DNA of 64,000 nt from Allolobophora icterica (lineage: Eukaryota > Annelida > Clitellata > Crassiclitellata > Lumbricidae): assembly GCA_963556255.1 (NCBI GenBank), contig OY744613.1:42935861-42999860 (forward strand), in the 5' to 3' direction. Both the position numbers and the translations under genes were made by a program. The notes below the pieces were generated by a model. That model saw only the letters and a program-made list of their open reading frames with translations, ran no database searches and was not told the origin of the DNA. Shown here piece by piece: positions 1 to 14,760 of the stretch. How positions within the stretch are numbered: the stretch's first letter is position 1; every line of letters begins with the position of its first letter.

Positions 1-359
1 ATCAACTACGGAATCAACAACTTCAACTGCGTCAACTTCCTCAACAGTATTTTCATCAACTCCATCGTCGACAGCCACTCCTTCAACATCGGCTTCCTCT
101 TCGACTGTATCCACCACGTCTCCCTCGACGCTACCTTCTTCAACTTTGTATCTATCAACACCTGACCACAGTACGTTGACCACAGTTTCCAGTCCACCTC
201 CATCGACGCCTGTCACGGACAATACTTTGATTGGAGCAGTTTCTCCCACTCTTCCAGTTTTCCAGCTTACGGATTCGACATTTTCAACTGTGAGTCCAGA
301 CGTCTCACCTAAAACCACTTCTACAACTGAGCTTCCTTTCACAGTTGTTGATATTGCAG
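1..359 (+). CDS. Exon: Ser/Thr-rich mucin linker before VWA1 (5' end outside window)
   Basis: The frame read from position 2 is open from the window edge and is almost entirely Ser, Thr and Pro, as expected for an O-glycosylated linker. It holds the first copy of the recurring 13-residue motif ([13 protein letters not shown], 218-256). The donor is GCAG|GTAAGT at 360, in phase 1; the leftover G joins the GC of the next exon to make Gly. The exon start is outside the window. Confidence 0.85.
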
Positions 360-3300
360 GTAAGTATCATGCTAGTGCAGAGAAAAAGTTAAACCTAATT
401 TACTAAAAACACATAAAGCTCAACATAGAATTTAAATGCTGAAGACCTAATAAAGATTAGCCAAACTTCACCAGCACCAGAATACATCCGAAACGCTTAG
501 TGGACCATTCACTATTTAGTGAACCGTTAAAGTTATATACACAAATATATGGAACTGAGTCTGATGATGCCACTTTTCTGCTCCTCACTTTCTACAGAAT
601 GTGTCAACTGTAGTTAATGTTAAAAGACACTGCACACGCGAGCAATGACCTTCCATTTCCTGGATAGTGCACACAAACATACACGGGTCCATGGAGAGAC
701 ACATAATTGTACGCGACGAGAGTTGAAGGTGACCTAGCGAGTTTAAGATCTTAATTGCGACCCATCAACTAATAAGGGAGCTATAATTCTCGAAGTCATC
801 TTTGCCGGATCGCAAATCCTTTCATTCACACTGCAAGATGAAAGATGATCGTTTCCTTCCCTCCCCGACTTCCACAATCGAAACTTTTTGCCTTAATCGG
901 CCAATCACACGGAAATATTGATTAATGTTTAAATAGATTTACTCAAGGAAATTGTGTCTGAAGAAATGATTTGCTGAAATTGCTCAGGCTGTGTTGCTGA
1001 TGTGGCTTTTGTAATCGACAATTCTGGAAGCATCCGAGACTCAGACCCACCTGGAGGAAACAACTGGTCACTGATCATCAACTTTGTCAAGACACTCGTT
1101 CATATTCTCAGCGTTGGCACAAGCAGTGTCCGCGTTGGCGTCGTCGTCTTTGGTGAGCACAGCTGCATTCAGCTACATAACACAATAGTCTTCAATTACT
1201 CAATAAAAATCATTTAAATTTTATAATAGAATATTCAGCAAAAATACGAGTAGGCCCTAGTGTTCGGTTACTTTTAGTTGTCAAACACAAAATAGTTCAC
1301 AACTGCGCAATATTATTTGTTCTTAGTTAATCCGTAGAGCTGTATTGAGCTAATCATTACAATAATCCGCAGCTGATCAACAAGAATCTTTACATTCTTA
1401 ATATAATTATGAGCTATTGCTCAGTAGAAAAGTCCTGAATTATTGCGTTATAGAATAATTTATCTGTCAATTAGGCTTAATAAATAACCTTCATTTATTC
1501 AATAGTATTAGCAAAAACTGCTCCTTGAAATTGTGAAGGCGCGTTTCTACAGTCATTGATATTGAGTTAAATTGAAGTGTATGTTGATCAGTTTTAACCC
1601 AGATATTCCCCACGTCCTACATGTAGGACAGTTAGTTTTTTGTTTATGCAATAATACATAATAACATCTCTGTGTTATATATACTTTTTTTACAAGGAAG
1701 ATGTACTTCCTGTACGTTGTAATGTTTGTAGTTGACTTTGCTTGCGTTGTCATATCAGAGAAATAAACTTTCAATTCGAAGAAAAGCGGAATCTGAGAAA
1801 TCGTCGATATGGCTAGAAAGAGGTGGGTGTACACTATTACATGCGAAAATTATAAATATTATAACTATTTCTAAATTACCTACAGCTATGAAGGTATGCA
1901 TGAAAATTATTAGTCCTTTGTTAGTCAATATTACCAGGCTTTGGCAGGGATCGTTAGTACACCGTCCTACATGTAGGACACTGGGACAATGTACAACATA
2001 TTAGTTGGAAATTGTTTGTCACTTCATCCAGTTTTTTTAGGGTCAGAGTTAGTTCCAGGGTTGTTATTAGGGTCATTTTGAACAGGTAGGTCTGCCTAGT
2101 ATGCCAATAGAAAATTTTTTATGTTCTTACTGTTGTTATATTTGTGGTATATAGTATTGGCTTACACACTAGTAACAAAATGTATTAGAAATTTTTTTCT
2201 TGTATCTTTACAGAATGTACAAACTTCATGAAGTGATGGCCATGCTGGAGGATGATCCAGATTCTGTGCCAGCTGCTGGAGTAGACATTGTTATACAGCC
2301 ACCCGATAACGCATGTGCAGAAGTAACTAATGAGGATTCAGGAGATGAGGAGACGGTAACCATAAACAACCTGCCTCCAAGTCAGTTGCGTGCCGATGCT
2401 GAGACGCAACGTCCACCAGATGACGACAGCAGTACTGACAGCGATGATGATGCGCGTCACCTAGCTGCATCCAGTCTTCCTCCAGCAAAGAAGAAGATGA
2501 AGGTCTATACATGGAGAAAAGGTGATTTAGCGCTTTCTCCGATAACATCAAGGACTTGGAACCCTAAAGATGTCATTGAACTTAGGGAATCACCAGTTGA
2601 CCTCTTTCTCACCTTCTTTGATGCTGAGGTCTTCGGCATGATCGTGACTCAAAACAACAACTGTGCAGCTCGCAAGAACAAGAATCTCGACATGACTGTT
2701 GAAGAGCTGAAATGCTTCATTGGAATTCTCCTTCTCAGTGGCTATGTTGAAGTACCGAGGCGCCGTATGTACTGGCAGCAGTCCGAAGACACGCACAACT
2801 CGTTGGTCGCTGCTGCAATGACTAGGAATCACTTCGACGAAATTATGTCATGCCTTCACCTTACTGATAATGACCGTCTGGAAAAGACCGACAAGTTCGC
2901 CAAGGTGCGTCCGTTGTTTGATGAACTGAACAAGGCGTTCCATGCAAATGGCCCACATGAAGAAAATCACAGTGTCGATGAAGCAATGGTGCCTTACTTT
3001 GGGCGGCATGGCTGCAAGCAGTTTATAAGAGGTAAACCGATTCGGTATGGATTCAAGTTATGAGTTGGTGCAACGCGACTCGGTTATGTCAACTGGATGG
3101 AGCCATATCAAGGGGCTGGTACAAGGATTGATCCAAAGTACAAAGATTTGGGTCTTGGAGCAGGCGTCATACTTCAATATGCTGACGTGATCTCTTCCAT
3201 TGGCGATGATCCATACCATATCTTCTTCGACAATTTCTTCACATCGATACCATTGCTGGCAGAACTTTCACAACGGAAGCTGAAGGCAACAGGAACGATT

Positions 3301-6300
3301 CGGGAAAACAGAACTTCAAAGTGTCCTCTTCAGGACACAAAAGCTATGAAGAAGACTGAACGCGGCTCATACGACTTCGACTAGCGAAAGATGAGAACAT
3401 TGTTGTTTGCAAATGGAATGACAATAGCGTTGTGTCCATTGCCTCGAATGCATTATCTGTAAGACCGACTCACAATGTTACCAGATACTCACAGAAGAAG
3501 AAAAAGAATATCAGCGTCACACAACCTCACCTTGTCCGCGTCTACAACGAAAACATGGGAGGCGTCGACCGCTGTGACCAAAATATCAGCCTGTACCGTA
3601 TTTCAGTAAGAGGAAAGAAGTGGTACTTCCCTCTGATATGTCACTGTATCGATTTGGCTGAGCAAAATGCCTGGCAACTCCACAAACTCGCAAAGGATCA
3701 CTGGATCATCTCCAGTTCCGCCGTCGCGTAGTAACCGCTCTACTGAAGACCAATGTCAAATCATCAAAGGTAGACCGTCACAGACTGAACATGTCGACTC
3801 CAGATATGATCGATTAGACCATCTCGTGGAGCCGCAGGAGAAACAAACAAGATGTCGACACTGTCATCAAAAGTGCACCACTCGGTGCAGCAAGTGCAAC
3901 ATTGGTTTGCACTTGAAGTGTTTCACTGACTATCACAAGAAATAAACCAAGTCTAGATTAATTCTAGGCAGAACTCGAAATAGTCCTAATAATGTCATTT
4001 TCTCATTTGTGAGGAAAATAGATCTACATTATTGCTGTAAACAAAAATCTATGATCATATTCATATTTGGAAACTGCATGTGTTGTGTGTTCCCAGCGTC
4101 CTACATGTAGGACGGCTGATTTCTAAGTAACTACGTACAGCAAACATGAAAATACATTTTCCCCCTCTATTTTGTATTTATTTCTATCAGATTATTCACA
4201 GTAATGCCTAAAACTATGAAAAAAAGGCCCGTGGGAACATCTGGGTTAACTCGCATTCATGTCTGGACATTTGATTGACTGCTGTTGTTTTGAGTACTTA
4301 TATCTGCATATATATAATATATATAATATATATATAATATCTATTATATAATGCCTCGATGTTTGCGCTTGGTTGAACAGGCACAGCGGACGGCATATTA
4401 GCGGTCGGCCTTGCATAAACGTATAATTAGCTGTTTGTGCACTTATGTATAATTATACGCGCACGTGTTGGCGCGAAAAGAACCTGAGGTGATGGAGCGA
4501 CTTTGAAGTATGAACAGTGTACAGTGTTGTGTAGAGTTAATGTAGAAAATTTTACTGTGTGTTGAATTGACAGAAGAAATAATTTATAAATGTGTTGGAC
4601 TCTGTTCATGTGAATAGACAGATAGACAGGCACACACTACCATAGTTGAGCCACTTATACGTGAGCAATACACAATAGAATAAATTTCATATACGCAATA
4701 GAATTGTATCTTTAGTTTTCCAACACAATAAAAAGAGTATGAAAAATAATCTCTCCACTGGATATTAATCACTGGCTTTTGTATGCAACAGGCAACTACG
4801 CTCGCTTGGAGTTTGATCTGAACGCCTACCAGACGGAAGTGGAAGTGCAGGATGCGCTTGATAAGATCGAATACAGAGGAGGCAACACAAACACAACGGG
4901 AGGACTTAACCTCGCCAGAACTAGGATCTTTGGGCCGCAATATGGCGCCAGGCCTAATGCAACTCATATCATTATTCTTATCACGGATGGCATTCCGACT
5001 TACGATGCTGATAAGCTACAGGATGAAGTTGACAAGATCAAGGCGCAAGACATCAAGCTAATAGCCATCGGAGTCACAAATCAGGTGAAGTCCGCTGTTC
5101 ACGTATTTTAAGCAGAAGATGCTTTTTATACGGACCCTTCGCATCTTTTGGAACTGCTAAGTAGCCACTTTAAAAAACTCTCTCATTTGTAAAATATCCG
5201 CTTTATAAATGTTTAGTTGTAGGCCCTATACATAAATACATGCATTCATGTATGTATAAAAATACTGCTGTGGTGACACTGTTTGTATGAATATTCCATT
5301 ATCTGTAGTTACCGATATTGTTGTTAATCTAATTCAGCTGTACATCATCCACTGAACTACCTGTTTAATAGACAATAGATGTACTCGGCGCTAATTACCG
5401 AATATGCCAGCGTATCGGTTGTAGGACATAATCACCCGGACATGATCCCCGATTTTGGGTAGGACATAATCCCCCCCCCCCAACAAAATCCCTCTCTGTG
5501 CAATTAGCTTCTTTCTACATTTAATTGATAAACCGCAATTGCTCAGTTTTTTTGTATTATAAGCTTGTTAATGTCGTAAAGGTATAGGCTAAAGACTTAT
5601 TAATGTCATTCAGGTATAAACTTAAGATCTGTTAGTGTCATTCAGTTTTAAAGTTAACAGCTTCCATCTCGCCAAGACAGGCGAGATTGAAGGAAATCCA
5701 TCGAAGAAACGATGCACGGACTTAGACACAGCTGTTACATTCGTTTTTAGAATTGTGTGCCAATTTGTACAGCTTTGAGACAAACTTGGGACGACTAATA
5801 TACTAAACTTTACAGTTAGCTCTAAGGCTAATTGTTGAATAGAACAAATTGAAAATATATTCTTTTTAAACAAAATAGAAAATATATTCTTTCAGATGTT
5901 ATTAGAATGAAAGAAATTAAAAATATATCCTTATAGATGTTGTTGGATATAATATATAATTTTACCCACTTTAATTGGCTGAGATTGAAGTGATTATATC
6001 TTAGCCTGGGGATTGTGTCCTAGCCTGGGAATTATGTCCGGGGATAATGTTCGGTGGATTATGAATGGGAGGATTATCTCCGAGGGGGATTATGTCCAGG
6101 GGGATTAAGTCCAGGGGGATTAAGTCCCTCTAACAGCTTGTCACATGCATTACCTATGTTCTGTCAGCTGTTGAGAACCATTCTTTTGATCGTGGCTGTT
6201 CTTCTTATGAGTTTCCATAGACGTCGGCTACATAAGTGTGCGACTATGATTGTAAAATAGACTTTCGCTTACAGGTCAACGAAACACTGTTACGAGGAAT

Positions 6301-9300
6301 CGTGACTCCTCCCAGCTCAGAGAACTACGCTTTCGCCGGTGACTTCGACAGTCTGGACCGCATCAAGCACCAAGTCATTAACGAAAACACTTGCAAACCA
6401 CTTCCACGTCCATCGACCACAGCTAGCCCAGCAGTATCTGTCACCATGGAAACCTTTTCGTCGCCAATGACTACAGAAAATGGACTGATCGGTGCAGTCT
6501 CAGCAACTCTGCCGCTTCTCAATAATTCGGAGAATGCTCAGCACATAGAAACCTCAACGGTGGCGAATACTCTGATCGGCGCTGGCTCTCAGACGCTTCC
6601 GATGGCTAACGCCACGGAAATGGCAAATGAATCGCTGCCTCACACTACGCCGGAGTCTGCGTTTGGATCACAGACGAACACCTTTGCCACGGGTTCTCTC
6701 TCCGTCGGTAGGCAAGACTTCTTCTATATGAAAGTTAGCATGTGTGTCTGTGTGTATGTGTATATTTATGCATGTATGTGTGTATGTAGGTACGTATGCA
6801 TGAATGTAAGCTATGTTGAATGTATGAATGTATATAAGTAATGTATGTTGGTAGGTAGGTATGCATGGATGAATGTAGGTATGCAAGTATGAATATAATA
6901 TTATGTATGAATGTATGTATGTTGTAAGTATGCATGTAGGTCTGTATCCATGTGTATAGGTATGTATGTATTGTATGTATAATGTAAGCATAGGCGTATA
7001 TATGTATCTAAACACTTAATACAATGTCATTCAACTTACGTGTAAGTTCATTAAGAATAAATATTCGTCTGTACACAAGAATGGCTCAGACGATTATGTG
7101 CGATCAGTGTGCTGTTCAGAGGGGTTGCGAGATCAGTTGAATAGGACGTCATTTGCATTTCTGCTATAAACATCATATTACGATGAAAAGAGAACGGAGA
7201 AGAAGACAGAAGCAAGGTTGGAGATAGTTCTGTTTTATATATTTGATATCGATTCATTACACAATAGCCATTCAATAGTCGAAGACGTTGAGCAGTTACA
7301 TATCAAGGCCTTGATCAAGGTCCATACGCAGTGATCGCTTAAGGGTTGCGTTACTGGGCATGTACATTCTGCCATGTTTTGAATACTGGACTGGATGTCG
7401 ACTAATGTACGCAACAAGCTCAAAGAAGATTTATATTGCGCCTAGAGGACAGCATTGGAAAGATGAACCAAATCAAGGCAGCATACCAGAACAATGGGGA
7501 GGTTAGGTAGCTCTACGTTAAGTCATTAACGTTTCTTTAAAAACCCAAGAGTTTAAGTCTTTCTTCTTTAAAACACATTGACCGCCACCACGTTTTTTAT
7601 CCCTACGCCACGAAAATATCCCGAAAAGCTGGAAAATATATTTTTATATATCTATTTTTTAACTATATTTTTTATATAATATATCTATTTTTTAAAACTA
7701 TTTTCAACATGTACACATAAAAAGTCACATGTTTGCAGTATTGTTTCTTTGAAGAAACAGTGTTATTCTTAGATTTCAGCTTCAGTGTGGTAGACTTCCA
7801 CACCTGTAACAACACACATTCAGTGCTGGCTTCGACAAGTACGTTATGCAACACTAAAGTCCAGGAAGTGTTGTCCGCTATATATCTGGACACGTCTGAT
7901 GCTTTGTGAAGAACAAATGCCCTAAGACTAAGATTTATCCATTCATTCTGAGGCTTTTGTCGTGATGGACCAGCGTCCTGAGAATCAATAGACATGTCAT
8001 TCGGATCTAGCCTCGCAGCTGACTTCAATTACACATACGTTGACTAGCATCTAAGGTTATTCAACCCCCTCCCCCAAAAAAGAAACAGTATTTTTTTCTC
8101 ATCCCGCCTCATCCGTTTCGACACAGAAACATCTGGTATCAACCCCGACTCTAACAGAATTATTAGGCACGCGCCAATGTTTGCCTATAGCACTCCTATA
8201 ACACTATGTATTTTACTACGAGTTAACTCGTAGGTGGCGCATACATGACGCATTTTTACTACGAGATAACTCGTAGGTGGCGGTCAATGTGTTAAAAACC
8301 CAAGAGTTTCAGTCTTTCTAGGAGATAAAACAACCTTCCTAGTAATGCAGGCTTTGCGTTGTTACAACATTGAGATAGACCAACACGGTATTGCTACTTG
8401 ACCTTGTTCTACATTGACTTTCCAAAGCCCACAAGCATGCTCTTGGTGACACAATCTTCTTAAATGTGGCTGTTGTAGAATGCTATGCTGACGTGGCTTT
8501 CGTGATCGACAATTCTAGAAGCATACGAGACAAAGATCCTCCTGGGGGGAACAACTGGCTGCTCATCATCAACTTTGTTAAAGACTTAGTTCGTCTGCTT
8601 AACGTTGGTCCAGACGGAACTCACATCGCTGTCGTTGATTTCGGTAAGTTCTTCGCTGTTTCTGTCCTTGAGGATTTCTCCAAAAATTCCTTATTTATTA
8701 CGCTAGCATGACATTCACAGCGCGGCATTTAAACCAATAGATACTGCATTGAATGACAACGAGTTATATTGTCATTCATAATTAAGGGTCAATGCAAGAA
8801 TCGGTGTGTCTGCATTCCGCGTTTGAATGATTATGTCCGTTTTCCTTATCTGATATAGGTCAGAAAGCCACACTCATAGACGTCAAACCTGTTGGCAACA
8901 ATTGTCTGCTATGCCAAATAGCTTGCACCTAAATGATCGATGTCTTACAGTTAAGGGTGGCTATCTTTTTTCATTATAACAGGCTGTAGTTAAAATTCGT
9001 TATTTTATTTTGTATATTTTTTGTACAACATCTTAATCTCTTGATGCCCGGCTTCCTGTTTCTTCTGTCGTGTTGGCATTGACAGTTTCTCATGTTTTCT
9101 TGATCTGGCACGGGTGAGGGGGACATGGAGTTGCAGAGGGAAAGACTGAAGTCAGTGTTCAGGGAGCGACGATGATGATGATGATGCGCTCGTGAATAAG
9201 CTGGTGCTTTGCGCTCAGCTTTACAGTGGCGCTTTAGAAAATTGGAGATTACGATTACGATTACGATGATAATAGGAATCCATCCACAGCTTTCTGTAAG

Positions 9301-12300
9301 ACCTTACTCGTAGGCAGAAGTGAACAAATTTCCAATTTTAATTCTAATTTTAAATAACGCATTTAACCTGTTTCAAAATGTTTGTTCTATTTCTATATTG
9401 ACTTTCCTTGCTGTGCAGGAAACCGTGGCTATCTGGATTTCGACCTGAGCGCCTATCAGACAGAATCCGAGGTTCTGGACGCAATCAACGCTCTGTCCTT
9501 CCGAGGCGAAAACACAAACACAAGCGGAGGATTGTACATCGCGAGGACCCGGGTCTTCAATCCAATCTATGGCGATCGACTGGACGCAGTCAATGTAATC
9601 ATCTTAATAACGGACAGCAATCCTAATTACGATGCGGATAAACTGCAGGACGAAGTGGATCGAATCAAAGCGGAACGTATAAGAATCGTTGCAGTCGGAG
9701 TCACGAACCAGGTGAGCCTAACAATTATCAAAATATTGTTGCGATTCTGGCTTGGATGCATGTTCTAAGAGGTAGGCCTACTTAAAGTACGGCACTACGA
9801 CTTAGAACAATGTTTACAAGGAGTGGTCCGACCAGCAGGGCGTAACTTTGGTCTAAAAAGTTGGGGTACCAATTTCTTACATACACGAAGCAAGGCTGAG
9901 ACTGCGATCTCTTATCTGGGAAGGGGCAATAATGTAATATTGATTGGCATTGTTCAAAAAGTGGGGTTACGTACCGTTGGTAGGGACCGTATTATGAAGA
10001 ATAGGCCTAAGAGATTTTACTAAGGAAGAGTCAAGGTAGATAATTCACTAATTTGTACATATTCGTGTAAATAGAATTTAAAATGAGATGTTGAGCATTC
10101 TTTCCGTCTTTGGGAAACATTTTCTTATTCGAACTCATGTACCTGTACCTGTACCTGGCAATTTGTAATGCATTTCAAAGAATTATTCTCAAAACAAGAG
10201 GACAAACGCGGAAAAAGGATGAAGAAGAGGTCCATCTGTGGAAGTCTTTAACGAATGACGTCTAGATTCAGCATAAACAAATTGGCTGAATTAAACAGGA
10301 ACGGTGAAACAAATTTTATTACATGTAATTTTCTTCTCCAAAACTGCCTCTCCTTGTTAGATCAAGTAACTGTAAATATTAGCATACGATAATGCAAATT
10401 GTAGGCCTAATTAATTCCCGAGTTTCTGAAAGCTTCAGCTACATTTTTCGAGTTTCTAAATTTTAAATGCACCTAATATCATAACTGAGTAATGCAATAA
10501 GGCAATAGCAAGTGCAGACTATACAACTAAAGCATAAGAAATAAAACCCCGATTTCTAATTAGTACACCATGACCAGCTGTGTTAGAGTCAAATCAAGAA
10601 ACGACGTATAATGAGGCGTTTTTGTAAACTTTGAGTAAATTTCGAATCCACTCAGGGGCGTCTATCCCCCTAAGTAATTGGAGCAACGTCCTTTTTTCCC
10701 CTCTTCTTCCCCCCTCCCCTTTCATTCCCCTTAAATGGTGGCACACACTGACAGATCTCCCCCCTATTTCTTGAATGGAGCATTTGCTCCAAGGTTTCTA
10801 TGATGTAGACGCCCCTGAATCCACTTAATAATAATGATCCAAATTTGTGTTATAAGAAGCATGCTGTAAAGGTGGTTTGGCATATGTTAATTATGAAGTA
10901 TTATGATTCGGTTGCCGACCTACAACCAGGAAGTTAACTTCCAGTGGAGAATTGCAGAACTGATAACAGTATAGGCCTACTTCGATTACTCCGTTTCAAA
11001 CATTAACTCAGATTCGACATCCACTGTGTCTCTGATATCGTGTGATTTCTAAATGCCTGCTGATGTTGCTATTCTCTGCGTTTGATCCAACATAACCGAA
11101 TTATATCAGCGAACGGTGGTCACCCATTTGAAGTCCTTTGTGGCATAAATCACTTGTGAATGGTTTATATCCCAGATGAGGTTGTCGAGTGATTTTTCTG
11201 ATTTTTCTGTGAACTTATTGGTTCAAAACTCTGATGGCAAGGCTCACACTAAAATGTTCTATCTCCATAGTATGTACTAATGAGGCTATTCAAAAGACTA
11301 CTCAATCTAAATTGCAGGCTGTGGTTTGTCTCCAGTGTGTTTCCTCTCGTGTCGATGTAAAATAGGATGAGATTTAAATGTTTTATCACACAGTTGACAT
11401 TTGTATGGTTTCTCTCCTGTATGGTTTCTCATGTGTACTTTGAGGTCACGGTTCTGTGCATATGATTTATGGCATAAATTGCACTTGAATGGCTTTTCTC
11501 CAGTATGAGATCGTTCATGGTATTTTAGTTCACTTTGCACCGCGTAGGCTTTATCGGTATCAGGGGCTTTCACCTCCGGACGATTCACCTCTAGGGGTAT
11601 TCACCTCCGGACGTTTCACCTCCGGACGTTTCACCTCCGGACGATTCACCTCTAGGGGCTTTCACCTCTAGGGGCTTTCACCTCTAGGGGCTTTCACCTC
11701 TAGGGGCATTCACCTCTAGGGGCTTTCACCTCCAAATGTAAAATGGGACCTTTTGAAGAGATTTATTTACGCAAGTTATTTACGCCGAAAACATAACAGA
11801 CAACATACAAACTATGAAACTAATTATCACTAAGCAATGAAGTAGATTTCTTAGTGTCAACATGCAAACTATGAAACTAATGAAGCAGATTTCGAACACA
11901 AGAAATGAATTGAGATAAGAAGACAATGAAAGCTTCTAGAACCTAGCTAAGTAGACACCTAATAACCTGATAACGGCAGATGATAAGGACAGACCAATTC
12001 GCGTGCCAGTGACTGTAGGCCTATGCCCTAATTAATCATAATTAATCATAGGCGCATAAGAAATGAATTTAGATAAGAAGATATCGAGCAATTTCTAAAT
12101 TGTAGGCTCTAAACGAGAAGTAATTATATAATACCACGGTGTGCAGTATTTAAGCATCCAACAAGAGAAACAGACATTCAAAAGTGAACTTGTCGTCTGA
12201 CAGAATGTCTGATTTGTTGGAATACGGCGCTTCTAAACGAGGTAAGGTAGTTTGTATGTTGTCTGTTATGTTTTCGGCGTAAATAAATCTCTTCAAAAGG

Positions 12301-14709
12301 TCTCATTTTACATTTGGAGGTGAAAGCCCCTAGAGGTGAAAGCCCCTAGAGGTGAAAGCCCCTGGAGGTGAAAGCCCCTAGGGGTGAAAGCCCCTAGAGG
12401 TGAATCGTCCGGAGGTGAAACGTCCGGAGGTGAAACGTCCGGAGGTGAATACCCCTAGAGGTGAATCGTCCGGAGGTGAAAGCCCCCTGAACCGCTTTAT
12501 CACATAACTCACATTTGTATGGTTTCTCTCCTGTATGGTTTCTCATGTGTACTTTGAGACTTTGGTTCTGTGTAAATGAATTCTGGCATAAATTGCACTT
12601 GAATGGCTCTTCTCCAGTATGAGATCGTTCATGGATTTTTAGATTTCCTTGTACTGCGTAGGCTTTATCACATAACTCACATTTGTATGGTTTTTCTCCT
12701 GTATGGGTTTTGATGTGTACCTTGAGATGATAGTTCTGTGTATATGATTTCTGGCACAGGCCAACATTGCACTTGAATGGTTTTTCTCCAGTATGAGATC
12801 GTTCATGGTATTTTAGTTCTTTTTGCACTGCATAGGCTTTATCACAAAGCTTGCATTTGAACGGTTTATCTTCACTGTGTCTCCTAAGATGTTTGTTTAG
12901 TGAAGCATAATTCCCAAATGCTTTGCCACAGACTTCACACTTGTATCGCTTTTCCGCAGTGTGGGTTCTTCTTCTGTGGCGTCTCATTCTACCAAATTTT
13001 GCAAATGTTATCTTACAGAATTCGCATTTATATGGTCCTTCAGCTGTGCTAATTGTTTTGTCTCTGTTGCATTCATTTGTTAGTCCTGACTGACGAAGAC
13101 CTAGCTCTTCATCCATGGCACACAGGCTGACTTCGTAGTGACTTACTGAGATAGATATCTTGTACTGCAGTCGGCTACTAAATGTCTAAAACTTTTTTTT
13201 TTCGATGAAATAAATTGAATGTTATTTTTTCCCAGGCGCTTTCATAAACCGTTCTTTATCATCGGTTACGGAGGAGTCGGCGCTTTAGGTCCCAATGCCA
13301 AATTTTCTTCTGTTTGCGCTTTGACCTTCAAATTTTATGGCTGGAATATCACCAGATTAGAGGTCCATTTCTCTCAGAGAACGGAGTAGCTGTTAGAAAG
13401 TAAGATAACGTTACAAAATATAGCAAAACACAGCCTAACGTAAGATAACCTAATACAGGACAAATGGTTCAGAAGTCAAGAAATGTGGTTCAAGTTGTGT
13501 GATAAACCGACAATTCGGCGCAAGACAACGCGGCGCAACCACTTGACCTTGTTGTATTCCACCTTCTTGTACTCCACGTAGAACTCGTATCCAGGCAGAA
13601 TAGCTTATAAATTACTAGATACGATACGATACGATACGATAGCTGTTGTCTCCGATACGTTTTGCTCTTTGCATGAAAAATTGCCAGTAGCCTACCCGCC
13701 CTCAAATTCCGCATCATTTCAAGTTTTCCTTACCTTAAGAAGACTGTGCCAACGGCCGCTGCACTATCTAGGTATACTACTTCCACAAGTTTTCTATACA
13801 ATACAATTGCAATTTGACATGACCTCCTTACACAGTCAAAAGTGCATAGAGGTACGTTTTCAGTTTAGGGTGAAAGACAGTCTCTGTAGAAGACTTTTGA
13901 ATATAAGGAAGTAGATTGTTCCGGATAGAGGAGCCATTTACAGTACTGTGAGTGAACGCCAGCCAAAGATAAGGCGTGCACCAGAAACAACATACTTCTC
14001 ATCAGATGCTCGTCTAAAAGAGGATCACCTTTGGCAGCGGTGGAAAGTGCAATCATGGAAGATAAGTAGGATGGCACCTGGATGATTTGCGCGTGCTTTG
14101 TTCATGCGGAGAGCCAGCTCAAATACAGGAATCCAGATAAGAGCGAAAGTGACGGATCCTTCTGAGGTGAAAGAAGCATGCCCGAGAAATTTTAACTACT
14201 TGTGGTTTTAGGGAAGGTGTTGAGTCAACGATGACTCCGTAATGCCGAATAGTAAATGGAAGAGTAGCCTGAACGAAGTAGAGAGTTCGAGTTTAGCGCT
14301 CTGCTTAGTTTCTCATCAATCCTTTCGTTAGCCTTCTCCAAGAACTCTAACTGATGTTTGCCAATAATTTCGTTTAGCTGAGTGTATTCATGGCATGAAC
14401 TTCAAGCAAAATTTCTATAAGTAACATTGAACGTGGACGGCAATGATGGCTAGGCCTAATGTCGGGAGTTGGATAAACGCGACGGTTAATAAGTATCAAC
14501 AGACGACTAAAACCAGTAATATTAAATAAAAAGTCACTGCTGAAAGTAATTCTTACCTCGGGTAAAAACTATGAAAGAAAATAACTTCTAAAATGTAGAT
14601 TCACAAGACGTAATAGATAAAGACTTTACTTGGACATACTAGCATAATGTCGATTCCATAAAATGACGTCATTAGATGGATAAACGTAACAGTAGGCCTA
14701 TATATATAT

Positions 14710-14760
<51 letters not shown>

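Noticed and set aside
6668..7015. Tyr/His/Thr-rich minus-strand ORFs
   Set aside because: Artefacts of the TATG microsatellite.
7672..8028. 118-codon minus-strand ORF in the 7.5-kb MITE as a transposase
   Set aside because: No catalytic motif or zinc finger, and the AT-rich end looks non-coding.
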